Shown here: in pieces, positions 55,801 through 63,308 of the stretch | How the letters are laid out: the number at the start of each line of letters is the position of its first letter | Numbering within the stretch: position 1 is the stretch's first letter | Origin: Thalassotalea algicola | Lineage (GTDB): Bacteria > Pseudomonadota > Gammaproteobacteria > Enterobacterales > Alteromonadaceae | Assembly (NCBI RefSeq): GCF_012932965.1 | Contig: NZ_JABBXH010000002.1 | Location: 768,623 to 832,622 of the forward strand | DNA: 64,000 bases | Reading direction: 5' to 3' | Program-made: the position numbers and the translations under genes | The notes under the pieces: generated by a model | Databases searched by the model: none | Seen by the model: only the letters and a program-made list of their open reading frames with translations | Told to the model about the DNA's origin: nothing

Positions 55801-56363
55801 TAAGAAGCATAGCATCTTCTCCGTTATCGGACTCTTTAACCCTTGAATCATTAACTGAAAAAAATGTGTTAAAAGAACAAGAGTTTTATTTTCCAATGAA
55901 AAAAGCGAGTAGCCAAAAATTAGCTTCGCTTCTTTACCAACATCGAAATCGAATTTCGCCAAATATGGCTAGCGGAGCGATAAAATTACCCGCATATCAA
56001 CAGTTAAAAGGCATGATGCATGGCTTCATTGATTTAATATTTGAACATAAAGGAAAATATTACGTCTGTGATTACAAATCGAGTCACCTAGGTAATCAAT
56101 TTGCTCATTATGAGAATGAAGCGCTCAACAGTAATATTGCTAAGAATTATTATGACCTACAGTACTTAATTTATAGTTTGGCTTTACATCGCTTACTTAA
56201 GTCTCGGCTGCCTAACTATGATAGTGAAATACACTTTGGTGGGGTTTATTATTTATACTTACGTGGCATGGCACCCAATACTACTAGTGGTGTCTTTTAT
56301 TCCGACATTTCCACTCAAGAGCTAGATGCATTAGACATGTTGTTCGACGGAGAAAGTTGCTAA
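52881..56363 (+). CDS. recB: Exodeoxyribonuclease V subunit RecB
   Basis: A 1160-residue UvrD-type helicase-nuclease. Walker A is IEASAGTGKTFNITRIYLRLL, Walker B AAMVDEFQDTDPHQF, later helicase motifs are LIGDPKQAIYGFRGGD, TQHGSKGLEYPIVFVPF and YVAVTRAV, and the C-terminal nuclease metal site is MHGFIDLIFEHKGKYYVCDYKSS. The ATGA overlap with recC and 1-bp overlap with recD (TAATG) indicate a single transcript. It supplies the 3'-5' motor and the nuclease. Confidence 0.95.
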   Translation: MNLLPLVAEQIPLTGKHLIEASAGTGKTFNITRIYLRLLLEKKLTVEQILVMTFTKDATEEIRSRIGNTLRATLSQWDELVTSDPFYQSLAQSVAKEQAFALINRALLFLDDAAIFTIHGFCKRVLTQYAFDSGLLFNMQMESGCQDQMLEAVQDWYRLLSKSHPEQYLSVAEFWPEPTTFIQVFSRALNRKHEILVPNKQSIFDVYIQEVQVAKSSLLANQPLLFEALVDNQKGDKRDVRIHEYEQLIGWLEKASVTTLDDVTKYVSQSIPASFCDGRRYSKSKVKSQLVDAFTPVNTLKDTVKSLEQRLKKADAFQIIVQGINDINISIEQKKKQGSLLSFDDLIEVLADKLDEIDNNKLSQQLYQQFPAAMVDEFQDTDPHQFSILQAIYQHQAKSCLFLIGDPKQAIYGFRGGDIFTYLSARGFCQYQWVMDTNWRSSAQVIQGYNRLFYGGDLNSEGKEIFGHGIPYNPVTPSYKIPAEQYKDNDCALQFVHFSNNEDKPFKPAFRATMADWLSNKIVTLLNDNTEGVSAADIAILVRDGTEANIVKESLEAKQLASVYLSNRSNLWLTAQASQLLLVLKGVLFYEQDRFFNAALASGLLGFNADSLLALQQDELAWQDQKFAFKALKDEWRYKGFISAALKLLHQHIKLDSGGKERALTNLLHLVELLQNASKRHHQAEELLYWFEQQQRLDLSDNEAELRLESDEHLIKIVTQHGSKGLEYPIVFVPFATRHKNPNMIGNRKVTVLDYHNEQGQLITALEGSDEARQHMCEEAYAESIRLLYVAVTRAVQRCYMLTANFEQCHLSPLGITLGWQEDTDLQNALSTLSVNNPDSIGLELVDDGESNQVDINNSQFEETLVIHAARFLGSIERDWWLSSFTALSRNLRHGGVSLPDRDTNETAEQFIASKGVEMRFELAKGAHTGNLLHDLLEQVSFDEWDWFAIAQRLQTKYLSILDGWQLDTLVDWLRSIASSPLSDSLTLESLTEKNVLKEQEFYFPMKKASSQKLASLLYQHRNRISPNMASGAIKLPAYQQLKGMMHGFIDLIFEHKGKYYVCDYKSSHLGNQFAHYENEALNSNIAKNYYDLQYLIYSLALHRLLKSRLPNYDSEIHFGGVYYLYLRGMAPNTTSGVFYSDISTQELDALDMLFDGESC

Positions 56364-58192
56364 TGAGTTATTCAACTTTCCACAAAGCAAGTGAGCAATT
56401 AGCAGGCATAACAGCGATAGATTATTTTTTTGCAAATGAATTTTGTGAAATTGCAGACAAAAACCAAGGCGATATTTGGTTTCATTTGCTGTTAGCACTT
56501 AGCGAATCTGTGCGTTTAGGTCATAGTTGCTTACCTACTTCCGTACTTGCCAATCACCGTTTTGGATTTAAAAGTGAGCAGGAATTAGTTACCCATCATG
56601 GTTTTCAGTTCCCAAGCGAAAAGCACCTCGATGATTTACTTAAACAGCTTCCGATATTTAGCGATGACAGTGCAATTATCTATCATCAACATTGTTTGTA
56701 TATGCGACGAAATTTTAGCTTTGAACAGGCGCTAATAAGTTATTTCAGCGAAAAAATGAGCCAGCCATCGCCATTTAAACGTGAACAAATACAGAGGGTT
56801 ATTAGAGAGCTGTTTCCTGATCAAGATAACGAGATCGATTGGCAGAAAATTGCAGTAGCTAATAGTGTCGATAAAGGTTTAAGTATAATTGCTGGCGGGC
56901 CAGGGACAGGTAAAACCTATACCGTAACTAAATTATTGGCTGCGCTAATTTCATTGTTCAATGAACCTAAGCAAATCAATTTAGTAGCGCCAACCGGTAA
57001 GGCCGCCCAGCGGTTATCTGAATCAATAGTCAATGCTGTAAAGGGCTTTGAAGGAGTAATAGATCAAAAAATACTCGCGAAAATCCCAACTTCAGCACAA
57101 ACGATTCATCGCCTATTAAAAGTGGTACCTAATCAGGTAAATTTTAAGCATGGTCAAAACCAGCCATTACAATGTGACGTATTAATTATTGATGAAGTAT
57201 CAATGGTCGATTTAGCGCTAATGACTCGTTTGTTTCGAGCATTACCAGATCATTGCCAAGTTATCATGCTAGGCGATGCTGATCAGTTACCTTCTGTTGC
57301 GCTTGGTAGTGTTTTAGCTGATATTGCGATTCGGCCTCATCTAGGTTATAGCAAAGAGAACTTGAGCTATTTGAAAGATGTTTGCCAACTATCTGTAGCG
57401 CATACGAAGGTGTTACCAAGCATGAAAAAGCAAAGCGCTGATCACTTGTCCTTGCTACTTAAAAGTAGGCGCTTTGATGGTGAAGGAGCAATTGGTAAAA
57501 TTGCCACTGCAACTATAAATGGCGAAGGAGAAAAAAGCTGGCAGTATATTAATCAAAATAGCTGTCAAGGTAGTGACTTATATTTAGCACCGGCCAATTT
57601 AAGTTCATGGTTGCCAGGTTATATACAAGAGTATTTTTTACCTATTCAACAATCAGAGACGTTAATAGAAGCTTTTCAACGCCTTGGCCAATTCAGAGTG
57701 CTTTGTGCTACACGTGTCGGCAGTGAAGGTGTGGAGCAAATTAATGAACAAGTGATAACGCAATTAAAAGGTATGCAATTTATCGAAAAGCTTTATCATG
57801 GTTTGCCAATCATGGTGAATGAAAACCATTATGGATTGAACCTGTATAACGGCGATATAGGCTTAATTTGGCAAAATGAACATGGTCAATTAATGGCATA
57901 TTTTGAAAGCACAGATGAACAAGGTAACATTGGTTTTAGAGCCGTTATTCCTACTAGGCTACCTAGTATTGAGCCTGTTTACGCGATGACTATCCATAAA
58001 ACACAAGGTAGTGAATTTAACCATGTGGCCTTGTTACTCCCTTCACAAGCCGATAACAACTTACTTTCTCGAGAGCTAATATATACTGGCATTACTCGGG
58101 CTAAACAACAGCTTACCTTAAGTTGTTTAGAGAATGTCTGGCATAGCGGCTTAGAAACTAAAGTAAAACGACATTCAAACTTAACTATCTAA
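56363..58192 (+). CDS. recD: Exodeoxyribonuclease V subunit RecD
   Basis: A 609-residue SF1B helicase, similar to E. coli RecD (608). Walker A is IIAGGPGTGKTYTVTKLLA, then APTGKAAQRLSESI, VLIIDEVSMVDLALM, MLGDADQLPSVALGSV and the C-terminal YAMTIHKTQGSEFNHVALLL..IYTGITRAKQQL. Start at ATG 56363 (GGAG ten bases upstream), not the upstream TTG. Order recC-recB-recD with no ptr gene between recC and recB, unlike E. coli. Confidence 0.94.
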   Translation: MSYSTFHKASEQLAGITAIDYFFANEFCEIADKNQGDIWFHLLLALSESVRLGHSCLPTSVLANHRFGFKSEQELVTHHGFQFPSEKHLDDLLKQLPIFSDDSAIIYHQHCLYMRRNFSFEQALISYFSEKMSQPSPFKREQIQRVIRELFPDQDNEIDWQKIAVANSVDKGLSIIAGGPGTGKTYTVTKLLAALISLFNEPKQINLVAPTGKAAQRLSESIVNAVKGFEGVIDQKILAKIPTSAQTIHRLLKVVPNQVNFKHGQNQPLQCDVLIIDEVSMVDLALMTRLFRALPDHCQVIMLGDADQLPSVALGSVLADIAIRPHLGYSKENLSYLKDVCQLSVAHTKVLPSMKKQSADHLSLLLKSRRFDGEGAIGKIATATINGEGEKSWQYINQNSCQGSDLYLAPANLSSWLPGYIQEYFLPIQQSETLIEAFQRLGQFRVLCATRVGSEGVEQINEQVITQLKGMQFIEKLYHGLPIMVNENHYGLNLYNGDIGLIWQNEHGQLMAYFESTDEQGNIGFRAVIPTRLPSIEPVYAMTIHKTQGSEFNHVALLLPSQADNNLLSRELIYTGITRAKQQLTLSCLENVWHSGLETKVKRHSNLTI

Positions 58193-58204
58193 TTATTATA
58201 TTTT

Positions 58205-58726
58205 ATGAACATTCAAACTATTAATAAATCTACGTACCGTAAAAGGCTTAATCATGTTTCTGTTGGCTTTGTACTTGTGTTTGCGCTTTTTGCACTGATA
58301 TTTGGTAGCTTTTTTATTTGGGCTTTCGCAGAGCCAATTACTGATCCAGAAACACAAAGCAACTTTCGTTATAACTTAGCCGGCGTAGTCTTGGCATTAG
58401 CTACTATGGCAATGATAGCTAACAGCATTAAACGACATAAATATTTACAAGAAATTTATTATGTTTGGCAATTAAAACAACTACATAATCGTATCTATAG
58501 AAAGCTTGCCAATATAAAAGCTAAACAAATTGAAGGTGATGATAACGCTAAGATTACATTAGCTTTTTATTATAAAACGTTAAAACAAGTATATGAGTTA
58601 GATAACAATACTTTGACTATTTCTAATGTCAATTTGGAAATAAATAAACTGCAGCAACATTTAGGTGTTGAGGAATTTGACGTGATGGCCGAACAATTTG
58701 ACAAAAAGCTGCTAGATTCTTTCTAG
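58205..58726 (+). CDS. DUF3087 family membrane protein
   Basis: A 173-residue protein with two N-terminal helices (about 18-42 and 58-75), EPITDPETQSNFRYNLAGV between them and a helical cytosolic part. This resembles DUF3087 proteins of marine gammaproteobacteria; function is unknown. It starts 13 bases after recD, probably on the same transcript. Confidence 0.7.
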   Translation: MNIQTINKSTYRKRLNHVSVGFVLVFALFALIFGSFFIWAFAEPITDPETQSNFRYNLAGVVLALATMAMIANSIKRHKYLQEIYYVWQLKQLHNRIYRKLANIKAKQIEGDDNAKITLAFYYKTLKQVYELDNNTLTISNVNLEINKLQQHLGVEEFDVMAEQFDKKLLDSF

Positions 58727-58753
58727 TGATATTCATTAAAAAGGACATAAAAA

Positions 58754-59140
58754 ATGATTGGATATGTAACAGTAGGCACTAATGACTTACCTAGAGCAAC
58801 CGCGTTTTTCGATAAACTATTTGCAACGATAGGAGCAGGGCGTTTTCTAGAAAGTGATAAGTTTATTGCCTGGGCAACATCACCAGAAGCGGCAGGAGTT
58901 TGTGTGACAACACCGTTTGACGAAGGGGAGGCGACAGTAGGAAATGGTGTCATGGTAGCTTTAGTTGTTGATTCTACGGAGAAGGTAGATGAGGTATATA
59001 ACAAAGCCATTGAGCTAGGAGCAAGCGATGAAGGAAAACCTGGACCACGAGGCGAGTTGTCAGGTTTTTATGCGGGTTATTTTAGAGACTTAGATGGTAA
59101 TAAGTTCAATGTTTTTCATATGGATATGCCAGAAGGCTAA
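58754..59140 (+). CDS. VOC/glyoxalase-superfamily protein
   Basis: A 128-residue vicinal-oxygen-chelate fold protein: MIGYVTVGTNDLPRATAFFDKLF opening, and LSGFYAGYFRDLDGNKFNVFHMD at the C-terminus, the usual metal-binding Glu replaced by Asn in GNKFNVF, so enzymatic activity is uncertain. AAAGGAC precedes the ATG. It has a strong terminator behind it. Confidence 0.85.
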   Translation: MIGYVTVGTNDLPRATAFFDKLFATIGAGRFLESDKFIAWATSPEAAGVCVTTPFDEGEATVGNGVMVALVVDSTEKVDEVYNKAIELGASDEGKPGPRGELSGFYAGYFRDLDGNKFNVFHMDMPEG

Positions 59141-59161
59141 CACTTTATAATAATGTTGAAT

Positions 59162-59195
59162 AAAAAAAGGCGAAATAAAAATTCGCCTTTTTTTA
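59162..59195 (+). terminator. Terminator of the VOC-protein gene
   Basis: AAAGGCGAA pairs with TTCGCCTTT around a TAAAAA-type loop; A-run before and T-run after. Confidence 0.88.
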
Positions 59196-59268
59196 TTGGT
59201 TATACATTGACCCGATCATAACTTTATAGTTCACACTTCCTCTATTATTTAATAAGAGGTTCCACTAT

Positions 59269-59682
59269 ATGACTCCCGTTACTATTGAGCTTAGCGATAC
59301 AAAATTTCGTCAGCAATTTGAATCATGTACCCTTGATCCAGCATATTTTAATCATTTGGGTCATTTACGTATTGCATGGTTGTATTTAAGTGAGTTTCCG
59401 CTTGAAAAAGCAGTTGATTTAGCCTGCAGTGGTATTAAATTTTATGCTGAGAGTTTAGGGGCAACAGATAAATTCAATTACACCATAACCGATGCAATAA
59501 TAAGGATTATCCATCGGCGAATAAAGCTACAGGAAATAAAAGAGTGGTCGCTTTTTCTATCAAACAATGAAGACCTTGTTCTTAACGCGTTAGAAGTGTT
59601 ACTCAATCACTATTCTAAAGCGTTGCTCTTTTCTAATAGAGCACGCCAATCTCTAGTTCAACCTGATATTAAGACAATCTGA
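59269..59682 (+). CDS. Conserved hypothetical protein
   Basis: A 137-residue protein with the block FNHLGHLRIAWLYLSEFPLEKAVDLACSGIKFYAESLGATDKFNYTIT, a helical His-containing pattern that recurs in a family of small uncharacterised bacterial proteins. Two His (HLGHLR) and FNYTIT could form a ligand site, but this is speculation. No membrane segment. Function unknown. Confidence 0.65.
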   Translation: MTPVTIELSDTKFRQQFESCTLDPAYFNHLGHLRIAWLYLSEFPLEKAVDLACSGIKFYAESLGATDKFNYTITDAIIRIIHRRIKLQEIKEWSLFLSNNEDLVLNALEVLLNHYSKALLFSNRARQSLVQPDIKTI

Positions 59683-59771
59683 CGGCTTGGTTGATTACCA
59701 TTTTTATAATCTAGCAAAAAATTAATCGCTAAAAATATTTTTGATGTTATATTGTCACAAAGTCTAAAGGT

Positions 59772-59784
59772 GTTATAGTATCAC
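59772..59784. promoter_or_regulatory. Zur-type box 1 (GTTATAGTATCAC)
   Basis: One mismatch from the gammaproteobacterial Zur core GTTATA-n-TATAAC. It lies about 108 bases before the DUF1826 gene. Confidence 0.55.
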
Positions 59785-59876
59785 CATTGTTTGACGGAAC
59801 ACCTGCTTCATTAGGAAATTTAATGTGTTTCAAGGTGTGCACTGAGATTCTTAATATGGGTGCGCTAATAATGACG

Positions 59877-59889
59877 GTGATAATATAAC
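59877..59889. promoter_or_regulatory. Zur-type box 2 (GTGATAATATAAC) next to a start codon
   Basis: One mismatch from the Zur core. Its end is only two bases before the ATG at 59892, so binding would cover the start region. Confidence 0.55.
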
Positions 59890-59891
59890 GA

Positions 59892-60569
59892 ATGGAAGGC
59901 TTAACTCTAAAACCTAATTCGAAGAACAACATCGAAAAATATCGGGAATCGGTCGTATCACGTTACCCTGACGTCTTGACAGAGATCTATCAAGAAAAAG
60001 TCAATATCGCTATCTGGCAAAGAACGCTTTCTAATTCATGCTTAGAAAATGTATCTGAGCTTTTAACCCAGCAGCCGAACTTCAAAGTCGTAGTGACTGT
60101 GACGCCAGACGAAGCTTACCAACACTTGGCCGAGCATTTGTCTAGCTTTCAAAATCAACATGAGCTTTGCCAGCAAGTGAGCTTATTAGTTGATATGTTC
60201 TGTACGCTATTTGAGTTAAAACGGGTTGGTCTTCGATTAACTGCACTGGATCGACCTATGTGCCCCAAATTTCACGTAGATAAAGTGCCTTGCCGACTAG
60301 TAACAACTTTTACTGGTAGCGCGACACAATGGCTAGAGAACAACGTTATCGATAGAACAAAGCTCGGTGCTGGTAGTATAGGTTTGCCAGATGAAGAGTC
60401 CGGTGTGTATGAAAGCGAAGAACAAATTAATCAGCTTTTAACCGGCGATGTGGCGTTATTAAAAGGTGAAGGTTGGTTTGATAATCTCGATGGAGGTTTG
60501 GTTCATCGCTCACCAGCAGTGAAAGTCAATGAGCGTAGGTTGTTATTAACGCTTGATTTCATTGATTAA
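59892..60569 (+). CDS. DUF1826 family protein, putative zinc-regulated
   Basis: A 225-residue soluble protein. The conserved DUF1826 blocks RLTALDRPMCPKFHVDKVPCRLVTTFTG and the C-terminal LLKGEGWFDNLDGGLVHRSPAV.NERRLLLTLDF contain Cys and His that could bind metal. No Shine-Dalgarno sequence is seen before the ATG, and a Zur-type box abuts it, so the mRNA could be leaderless or the promoter further upstream. It heads the zur-merC-like-cobW run. DUF1826 genes often occur near zinc genes. Confidence 0.8.
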   Translation: MEGLTLKPNSKNNIEKYRESVVSRYPDVLTEIYQEKVNIAIWQRTLSNSCLENVSELLTQQPNFKVVVTVTPDEAYQHLAEHLSSFQNQHELCQQVSLLVDMFCTLFELKRVGLRLTALDRPMCPKFHVDKVPCRLVTTFTGSATQWLENNVIDRTKLGAGSIGLPDEESGVYESEEQINQLLTGDVALLKGEGWFDNLDGGLVHRSPAVKVNERRLLLTLDFID

Positions 60570-60581
60570 ATAGTACGCGAT

Positions 60582-61106
60582 ATGAAAAAAATCACCTGTG
60601 AAAATTCAACAAGTAAGTTGGACGTAAGCTTGAAGAAAGCAGCAGAGCATTGCCATCGACATGGCAGTAAGTTAACGCTTAAAAGAAAACAAGTACTTTC
60701 AATTCTAATCGATGCCGGCAAAGCCATCTCTGCTTATGAACTTATTGATTTATTTGAAAGCATTTGTGAGCAAAAAATACCGCCTATGTCGGCTTACCGT
60801 ATTTTAGATTATCTCGTTAGTGTTGATTTAGTACATAAAATAAATTTGGCAAATAAGTTTGTTGCATGTGCTCATATAGGCTGTAAATCACACCATGAAA
60901 TCTCACAATTATTATTTTGCCAGCAATGTCAGCGTGTTGAAGAGGTTCCAGTAAACTCCTTCATCTATAAAAGCTTTAAAGATGAAATTAATAACTTTGG
61001 TTATCAACTTGACTCTCAACAAATAGAGCTTGGTTGTATCTGTAATGCATGTTCAAGTGACAATGTAACCTCTAATAAAAATTTCCCCGCATTAACTCAA
61101 GGTTAA
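60582..61106 (+). CDS. zur: Fur-family regulator, Zur-like
   Basis: A 174-residue Fur-family protein: winged helix KLTLKRKQVLSILIDAGKAISAYELIDLFES.., PPMSAYRILDYLVSVDLVHK, then ACAHIGCKSHHEISQLLFCQQCQRVEE (CxxC) and a C-terminal CICNAC (CxxC). The two CxxC pairs are the structural zinc site and HEISQLL the regulatory one. Context (DUF1826, COG0523 GTPase and two Zur-type boxes) points to Zur rather than Fur. Twelve bases separate it from DUF1826. Confidence 0.85.
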   Translation: MKKITCENSTSKLDVSLKKAAEHCHRHGSKLTLKRKQVLSILIDAGKAISAYELIDLFESICEQKIPPMSAYRILDYLVSVDLVHKINLANKFVACAHIGCKSHHEISQLLFCQQCQRVEEVPVNSFIYKSFKDEINNFGYQLDSQQIELGCICNACSSDNVTSNKNFPALTQG

Positions 61107-61110
61107 ATTA

Positions 61111-61533
61111 ATGAATTTAAGCTCACAACTTATCGATAAGCTCGCAATAGGGATATCTAGTCTTTGCGTAGCACATTGTCTTATCTTTCCTCTCTTAGTG
61201 ACTGTAGTGCCTAGTTTTGTCGCGTTGGGGCTCACATCCGAAAGCTTTCACTTTTGGATGGTGGTTTCAGTGATTCCGTCGAGTATTTACGCGCTAGCAT
61301 TAGGCTGTAAAAAGCATGAGAAATGGCTAGTTTTTAGTATAGGAGCATTAGGCCTTAGCTTTTTACTATTGGCACTTGTGTTAGAGGGGGCATCGCTTGG
61401 AGAACTTGGTGAAAAAACAGTAACATTAACGGGAGCCTTACTTATTGCGTTTGCACATGTAAGAAATTTCAAATTGTGTCAAAATCAAGATGCTTGCCAT
61501 TGTCACAGTGCTCACGATATCAAGAACGATTAA
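61111..61533 (+). CDS. MerC-domain membrane protein
   Basis: A 140-residue protein with four membrane helices (about 10-35, 44-62, 68-88 and 97-113). AHCLIFPLLV near the first helix resembles the Cys-containing segments of MerC, a mercury transporter; the tail has Cys and His (CQNQDACHCHSAHD). It starts four bases after zur. Given the zinc neighbours it may move zinc rather than mercury, as no mer genes are present. Confidence 0.75.
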   Translation: MNLSSQLIDKLAIGISSLCVAHCLIFPLLVTVVPSFVALGLTSESFHFWMVVSVIPSSIYALALGCKKHEKWLVFSIGALGLSFLLLALVLEGASLGELGEKTVTLTGALLIAFAHVRNFKLCQNQDACHCHSAHDIKND

Positions 61534-61561
61534 GATGAAACTCAAGTAGAAATGAAATTAC

Positions 61562-62563
61562 GTGTCTAGCATAAATAACGAAAAAATCACCTCGGTTCCA
61601 ACAAACATTATTACTGGTTTTCTTGGCGTTGGTAAAACTTCGGCCATTTTACATTTATTAAAACAAAAACCTTCGAATGAGCGCTGGGCGGTATTGGTAA
61701 ATGAGTTTGGCGAAATCGGTGTTGATGGCAGCCTAATTAAAGGGCAACTAAACAAAGAGCAATCAGTATTTATTCGTGAAGTAACTGGTGGCTGTATGTG
61801 TTGTGCATCTGGGTTACCAATGCAAATAGCGCTAAACCAGCTTCTTAATGAGGCTAAACCCGATAGATTGCTCATTGAGCCCACCGGGTTAGGCCATCCG
61901 GTAGAAGTGTTGCAGGTTTTATCGAATCAATATTATAAGGATATTCTTAACCTACAAAAGACGATAACGTTAGTTGATGCAAGAAACCTCTCAGATAGCC
62001 GGTATACAGATCATGAAGCTTTTAATCAACAGTTAGGTATTGCGGATATTATTGTTGGTAGTAAAAAAGACCTTTATCGCGAATCTGATGAACAGGCTTT
62101 AGTTGATTACATGTCTTCCAACACAGATAAGCCTAAAGATATTGTCTTTATTGAGCATGGTAAACTGCCATTTGAATTGCTTGCTGGCAAGTCGCAGTTT
62201 CAGGTTACGACGAAACAGCACCATCACAAACATCGTACTTCAGCTAATGAACTTCAGCCTATTCCTGAATCTGGTTTTATTAAGGCAATCAATAAAGGTG
62301 AAGGGTTTGAAAGTATCGGATGGCGCTTTGCGCCGTATAAAATTTTTGATCGTGTTCAGTTACATGCATTCTTAACAAGTTTGAAGGTTAATCGACTAAA
62401 AGCGGTGTTTATTACTTCTGACGGCATATTTGGCTATAACACTGTAAATGATGGCATAGTCGAATTTGAAATAGATGAATGCGTGGAAAGCCGCATTGAA
62501 ATAATTTGTGAGCACATAGACAAACTTTGGGAAGCAAAACTAATTAGTATGCTTTGCAATTAG
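61562..62563 (+). CDS. CobW/COG0523 GTPase, putative zinc chaperone
   Basis: A 333-residue G3E GTPase. Walker A is ITGFLGVGKTSAILHLL, the metal motif CxCC is in GGCMCCASG, and PTGLGHP and VGSKKDLY are the other nucleotide motifs; HHHKH sits before the C-terminal CobW_C domain (about 235-325). Zur-regulated members (ZigA/ZagA type) deliver zinc to client enzymes under shortage. Start is GTG at 61562 with a weak ribosome site. It ends the DUF1826-zur-merC-like run. Confidence 0.85.
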   Translation: MSSINNEKITSVPTNIITGFLGVGKTSAILHLLKQKPSNERWAVLVNEFGEIGVDGSLIKGQLNKEQSVFIREVTGGCMCCASGLPMQIALNQLLNEAKPDRLLIEPTGLGHPVEVLQVLSNQYYKDILNLQKTITLVDARNLSDSRYTDHEAFNQQLGIADIIVGSKKDLYRESDEQALVDYMSSNTDKPKDIVFIEHGKLPFELLAGKSQFQVTTKQHHHKHRTSANELQPIPESGFIKAINKGEGFESIGWRFAPYKIFDRVQLHAFLTSLKVNRLKAVFITSDGIFGYNTVNDGIVEFEIDECVESRIEIICEHIDKLWEAKLISMLCN

Positions 62564-62731
62564 CGTATATTTTTAGATTAAAGTCATAAATAATTGTTAG
62601 GTGAATTAACTCAACCGTAAGTTTATCCTTTCAAGTAAAACATCGAACAAATCAATTAAATGCTTCTAGACTCATGTTTTAATATTCATATTATTTGTTA
62701 CCTATACAAGCAATTAGAAAAATAAAAGATT

Positions 62732-63187
62732 ATGAGTAAGACAGCGAAGATTATATTGTTAGCACTAGCCACCTTGTTTCTTGTAATTGGTGTTATGAGT
62801 TCGTTTCACGCAAAACCTTATGCAGAACTTACTAACATTGAAACGTTTGATGGCACCATTTATAAACTCCATTGCCCAACTAAAGGTGCGGCTGCCTTGA
62901 GTCTTGTCGACTCAGACTTTACCTATAACTTAACACTGAAATTTAAACGTGATTATTGTGATGATGAATCTTCACAACCTCTGCTAGGGAAGAAGGTATC
63001 AATAAAAGCGGTAAAGGTTAACGACAACTATTATCAAGTGTATGTGCTTAAATCAGGTGAGTATAACGTCGTAGAACCTAGTGAAGTAGAAGCTGACCAA
63101 TCAAGCTCTACATTTGGTTTGTACTTATTGGCGTTTCTCTTAGTCTCTTTGGTTATCTACAAAAGTAGAGCACCTAGCGCAAAGTAG
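62732..63187 (+). CDS. Hypothetical membrane protein
   Basis: A 151-residue protein with an N-terminal helix (about 7-23), a periplasmic beta-rich part with two Cys (YKLHCP and RDYCDD, possible disulphide), and a C-terminal helix (about 128-143) before a basic end. I do not recognise a family. The gap upstream (about 170 bases) is AT-rich with no visible element. Confidence 0.6.
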   Translation: MSKTAKIILLALATLFLVIGVMSSFHAKPYAELTNIETFDGTIYKLHCPTKGAAALSLVDSDFTYNLTLKFKRDYCDDESSQPLLGKKVSIKAVKVNDNYYQVYVLKSGEYNVVEPSEVEADQSSSTFGLYLLAFLLVSLVIYKSRAPSAK

Positions 63188-63220
63188 AATATCGAGAGAA
63201 ATAGCAAACGATATTAATGA

Positions 63221-63287
63221 GCGCATTGCTTTTGCTTAGTTTTTATTGAACTCATACGGAGTATTCCCGAGCAAAAGCAAAACGCTT
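63221..63287. repeat. Inverted repeat between converging genes
   Basis: TTGCTTTTGCT (63226-63236) and AGCAAAAGCAA (63270-63280) are perfect complements around a 33-base loop, extended by GCG/CGC. It may act as a terminator of either gene, but lacks a tight loop. Confidence 0.5.
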
Positions 63288-63308
63288 TTAAATAATGGAA
63301 CTTGAAAT

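Noticed and set aside
59207-59222. A possible RutR-type box TTGACCCGATCATAAC
   Set aside because: Only its left half fits. The right half is not GGTCAA, and the neighbouring gene has no nucleoside link. It may be a plain -35 element.
59747-59932. Minus-strand frame of 61 residues upstream of DUF1826
   Set aside because: It overlaps the DUF1826 start and contains both Zur-type boxes. Its sequence does not match a family I know. It lacks a good start context, so I treat it as chance.
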